A stretch of 64,000 nt of DNA from DATDGX01 sp036521875 (lineage in GTDB: Bacteria; Desulfobacterota; Binatia; Binatales; Binataceae): assembly GCA_036521875.1 (NCBI GenBank), contig DATDGX010000138.1, forward strand, positions 1-64,000, written 5' to 3'. Shown piece after piece: positions 61,254 through 64,000 of this stretch. Below the pieces are notes generated by a model. The model worked only from the letters and a program-made list of their open reading frames with translations. It was not told the DNA's origin and did not search any database. Position 1 is the stretch's first letter. Every line of letters starts with the position of its first letter. The position numbers and the translations under genes are program-made.

Positions 61254-64000
61254 ATGCGTCTTAAAAGCCTTGAGTTAGTAGGCTTCAAATCATTTTCCGA
61301 AGCAACGACGATTAGCTTCGCGACGGGGATGACCGCGGTGGTCGGCCCGAACGGATGCGGCAAGTCGAACGTCGTCGATGCGATCCGATGGGTTCTCGGC
61401 GAGCAGGCACCGACGCGGTTGCGCGGTAAGAGCGCCGAAGATCTTATCTACGCCGGTAACGACTCCAATTCGGCCGCCGGGATGGCGGAAGTCACTCTGG
61501 TCCTGGAAGCGGAAGAGGGCAGCAGCCTGCCCGAGCCGTACTCGACGCTGAGCGAAGTCGCCGTCACCCGGCGCGTCTATCGCTCCAGCGACTCCGAGTA
61601 CCTGCTCAACAAGATTCCCTGCCGGCTCAAGGACATCACCGAATTTTTCATGGCCGCGCAAATTTATAGCCGCGGTTACGCGCTGATCGAGCAGGGACGA
61701 ATCGAAGAAATCATCCAGGCCAAGCCGCACGAGGTGCGGTCGCTGGTCGAGGAGGCGGCGGGACTCTCACTGTTCAAGGGGCGGCGGGAAATCAGCGAAC
61801 GCAAGCTCGAGCGGGTCAAGGAAAATCTCGCGCGGCTCGACGACGTGCTGAGCGAAATCGAGCGCCAGCTTAATTTCGCGCGCCGCCAGGCCAAAAAGGC
61901 TGAGGCATTCAAGATAATCAAGGCGGAACTTTCCGAGCTCGAGCGCCTTGCCGCAGCGCGCCGCCTGCTCGAGCAGCGTGAAGAACTCGCAAAGCAGAAC
62001 ATCCGCGACAGCGAACTGAAAGCTTCGGCCGAATCCGCACGCGATAAATCGTCGGCGGCGCAAACCGAAGTCGAGGCCGCATCGTCGGCGGCGCAAGCGG
62101 CGCGCTCCGAGCTCGGCGGTTCCGAGCGCGAGCTCGAGAACTTGCATATTGGAGCGGAGGAGCGCGCGCGCACCCGCGGATTTCTCGAGCGCAGGCTCAC
62201 CTCGATAAACGATCTCGAACCGACGCTGATAGCACGGCTTGCCGAGCTCGAAACCAAGGCCACGCTCGCGCGCGCTACACGCGCCGACGCCGGCGCACGG
62301 CACGCGCGCGAATGCGCCGGCACGGGAGGCGACAGCGAAGCGGCGCTCAAAGAAATCCAGGCGCGCAACGACGCCGCGCAGCGCGAGCTCAAGGACGCGG
62401 AGCGCCGCGCCGAGGAACTCAAGGACGATCTATCGGAAACCATCCGCGAGGCGGCGGTGCTACGCGGCCGTCTCGGCGATTTCGCCGGCGAACGCGCCGA
62501 ACTCGAGGAGCGCCTCCGCTCCGGCGGCATCGATGCGCCTGCGCGCACGGCGGATATCGAGCAGGCTCAAGCCGCGCTTCGCGCCGGCGAAGAGCGGCTC
62601 GAAGCAGTCCACCTGGAAATCGCGGCGCTCGAAGGAAACTCGCGCGAGAGCGCGGAACACGAAATCAAAGCTCGCGCAGCGCTGGAACATCTGGCGGCGC
62701 AGGTCTCCGCGCTCAGACTGAAGCTCAGCGCGCGCCGCCCGCTGGGCGCTTCGACCGTCGATGGCGCAGGCGAGCGCCTGCGCACCGTGCTCGAGTCTCT
62801 CAACGGCGATCGCCCAGCGCGCGATCCAGCGATGTTCCGCGAAGTGGTGAGAGCGCCTGAGGCGCTGCGGCCTGCGCTACGTGCGGTGCTCGGCGAGGAG
62901 CTGGACGCGGTGGTCGTCGACTCGCCGATGTTCGCGATACGCGCGATCGAAATTCTGAAGGAGAACAAAGCGGGCCGCCTGAGCTTCTTCCAGGAGTCCG
63001 ACGCTGCCGCCGCAGCCTATCCGGCGATCGAGGCGCCGGGAATCGCGGGACGGCTGGTCGACATGCTCGAAGTCGAAGCGCGCTTCGCGCCGGTGGCCGA
63101 GGCGATGCTGGGTCATGTGATGGTCGCGGACTCTTTGCGTGCCGCGCTCGAGGCGTCGAACTTGAACGGGCACGGCGCCATGTTCGTGACGCGCGAGGGC
63201 GACGTGGTATGGCCGGGGCGCTTGATCCGCGGCGGCAGCGCCGAGGAAGACAGTTCCAGTGCCGGCGCCGCTCAGGAAGACGCCTCCGCTGCGCAAGCGC
63301 AGACCGAGGAGCTCGCGCTCGGCGAGGACGAGCATCGCGCGGCAATCGTGCGGCTTGGGGACTTTCGCGCCTCGCGCGCGCGCGTCGAGGCGGACCTCGA
63401 CGCGGCGCGCCGCCGCGCGAAAGACGCCGAGCACACCGCGGGCGAGCTCCGCGCGACGCTCGCGCGCGCGGAGCAGGCGCAATCGCTTGCCGAGGCTCAT
63501 CTCGGCGCCGCGCTAAGGCGCGTCGCCGAGATTGGCGAGACGGTTGCGGTGTCGAATGCGCGCATGGAAGAACTTGCGCACGACGAACGCGAGGCGCGCG
63601 AGCGCCTCGCCGCGCTGCGCGAGGACGTCGCTGCCCGGCGCGCTGCGGCCGAGGAACTCAGCGCCGCGATGGTGGAGGCGGCGGCGCACTTCGAGGCGTG
63701 CAAATCGCAGCTTGCGGCCCTGGAGCGCGAGCTCGCGCACGCGGTCGAGAGCGCGCGCGACCTGGAAGCGCAAATCGACGAGCATCGCTCGAACCTGGAG
63801 CGCTCGCGCGTCGAGCGCGCCGATTTCGAGCGTGAACTGGAAAAACTCGGCGCGCAGGATCAGGCGGCGCGCGCGCGCGAGTCGGAGCTCGCGGATTCGA
63901 TAGCCACGCTCAGCGCCCGATGCGAACGGTGCGAGCGCGAGCTCGAAGAAAAGCGGGCCGAGCTCAAGCTCGCGCATGAGGTGCTGGCCGCTCTGGAAGC
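61254..64000 (+). CDS. smc: Chromosome segregation ATPase SMC, 3' end beyond window
   Basis: 915 codons of an open frame that runs to the window edge. MRLKSLELVGFKSF starts the head, with Walker A GPNGCGKS (31-38) and LIEQGRIEEIIQAKP in the head. Two coiled-coil arms flank a hinge at about 505-655 (DAVVVDSPMFAIRAIEI; a LGHVMVADSL segment). The C-terminal Walker B and signature motif lie outside. SMC compacts and separates chromosomes with ScpAB. A GGTGGAGG ribosome site is 61236-61243. Confidence 0.97.
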   Translation, partial: MRLKSLELVGFKSFSEATTISFATGMTAVVGPNGCGKSNVVDAIRWVLGEQAPTRLRGKSAEDLIYAGNDSNSAAGMAEVTLVLEAEEGSSLPEPYSTLSEVAVTRRVYRSSDSEYLLNKIPCRLKDITEFFMAAQIYSRGYALIEQGRIEEIIQAKPHEVRSLVEEAAGLSLFKGRREISERKLERVKENLARLDDVLSEIERQLNFARRQAKKAEAFKIIKAELSELERLAAARRLLEQREELAKQNIRDSELKASAESARDKSSAAQTEVEAASSAAQAARSELGGSERELENLHIGAEERARTRGFLERRLTSINDLEPTLIARLAELETKATLARATRADAGARHARECAGTGGDSEAALKEIQARNDAAQRELKDAERRAEELKDDLSETIREAAVLRGRLGDFAGERAELEERLRSGGIDAPARTADIEQAQAALRAGEERLEAVHLEIAALEGNSRESAEHEIKARAALEHLAAQVSALRLKLSARRPLGASTVDGAGERLRTVLESLNGDRPARDPAMFREVVRAPEALRPALRAVLGEELDAVVVDSPMFAIRAIEILKENKAGRLSFFQESDAAAAAYPAIEAPGIAGRLVDMLEVEARFAPVAEAMLGHVMVADSLRAALEASNLNGHGAMFVTREGDVVWPGRLIRGGSAEEDSSSAGAAQEDASAAQAQTEELALGEDEHRAAIVRLGDFRASRARVEADLDAARRRAKDAEHTAGELRATLARAEQAQSLAEAHLGAALRRVAEIGETVAVSNARMEELAHDEREARERLAALREDVAARRAAAEELSAAMVEAAAHFEACKSQLAALERELAHAVESARDLEAQIDEHRSNLERSRVERADFERELEKLGAQDQAARARESELADSIATLSARCERCERELEEKRAELKLAHEVLAALE

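Overview
The window is a GC-rich (about 60-65% G+C), densely coded bacterial chromosome segment with 63 reading frames described, including partial and broken ones, and one tRNA. No plasmid, phage or complete insertion sequence is visible. Several traits suggest an uncultured deltaproteobacterium-like lineage, possibly Binatota (Desulfobacterota neighbourhood): a luciferase-type monooxygenase beside an acetoacetate-decarboxylase-like protein, several alpha/beta hydrolases with aspartate nucleophiles, a YCF48-MMPL pair, and a compact haem cluster. This placement is inference from gene content.

Layout. Positions 1-16.8 kb are an accessory-looking, catabolic stretch. It holds a partial methyltransferase, a VWA lipoprotein, two ABC permeases, two decayed short-chain dehydrogenases, a TetR-controlled hydrolase, a HicA/HicB toxin-antitoxin pair split by an HTH gene, a flavin monooxygenase/ADC-like operon, two epoxide-hydrolase-type enzymes and tRNA-Asn. 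Positions 17.0-24.8 kb (minus strand) are a Tad secretion operon, cpaB-rcpA-tadZ-tadA-tadB-tadC, without a visible pilin or prepilin peptidase. Positions 25.8-32.3 kb (plus strand) are a tetrapyrrole operon: sirC, ccsA, hemA, hemC, a cobA-hemD fusion and hemB. It runs from glutamyl-tRNA towards uroporphyrinogen III and the sirohaem branch.

Positions 32.4-37.5 kb are a minus-strand block of an FAD monooxygenase (interrupted by an amber codon), an Fe-S protein and small metabolic or hypothetical genes. Positions 37.8-43.5 kb are lon, galT, glgA and rnhA (protein quality control, glycogen and sugar-nucleotide metabolism, RNA-DNA hybrid removal). Positions 44.8-45.6 kb carry four tandem homologous genes for roughly 56-60-residue peptides with a hydrophobic C-terminus. 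I recognise no family for them, and they are the best candidate for an undescribed system. A strong terminator at 45.9 kb closes this transcript.

Positions 45.9-51.5 kb contain a flap-type exonuclease, GH1 beta-glucosidase, thioredoxin reductase and moaC, with families of dispersed palindromic repeats between them. Positions 51.5-52.1 kb are a non-coding repeat nest. The right end (52.2-64 kb) holds rlmI, a YCF48-like lipoprotein with its MMPL/RND partner, a VOC protein, a ParB-domain protein, RNase E/G, an HNH nuclease and the 5' three-quarters of smc, cut by the window edge.
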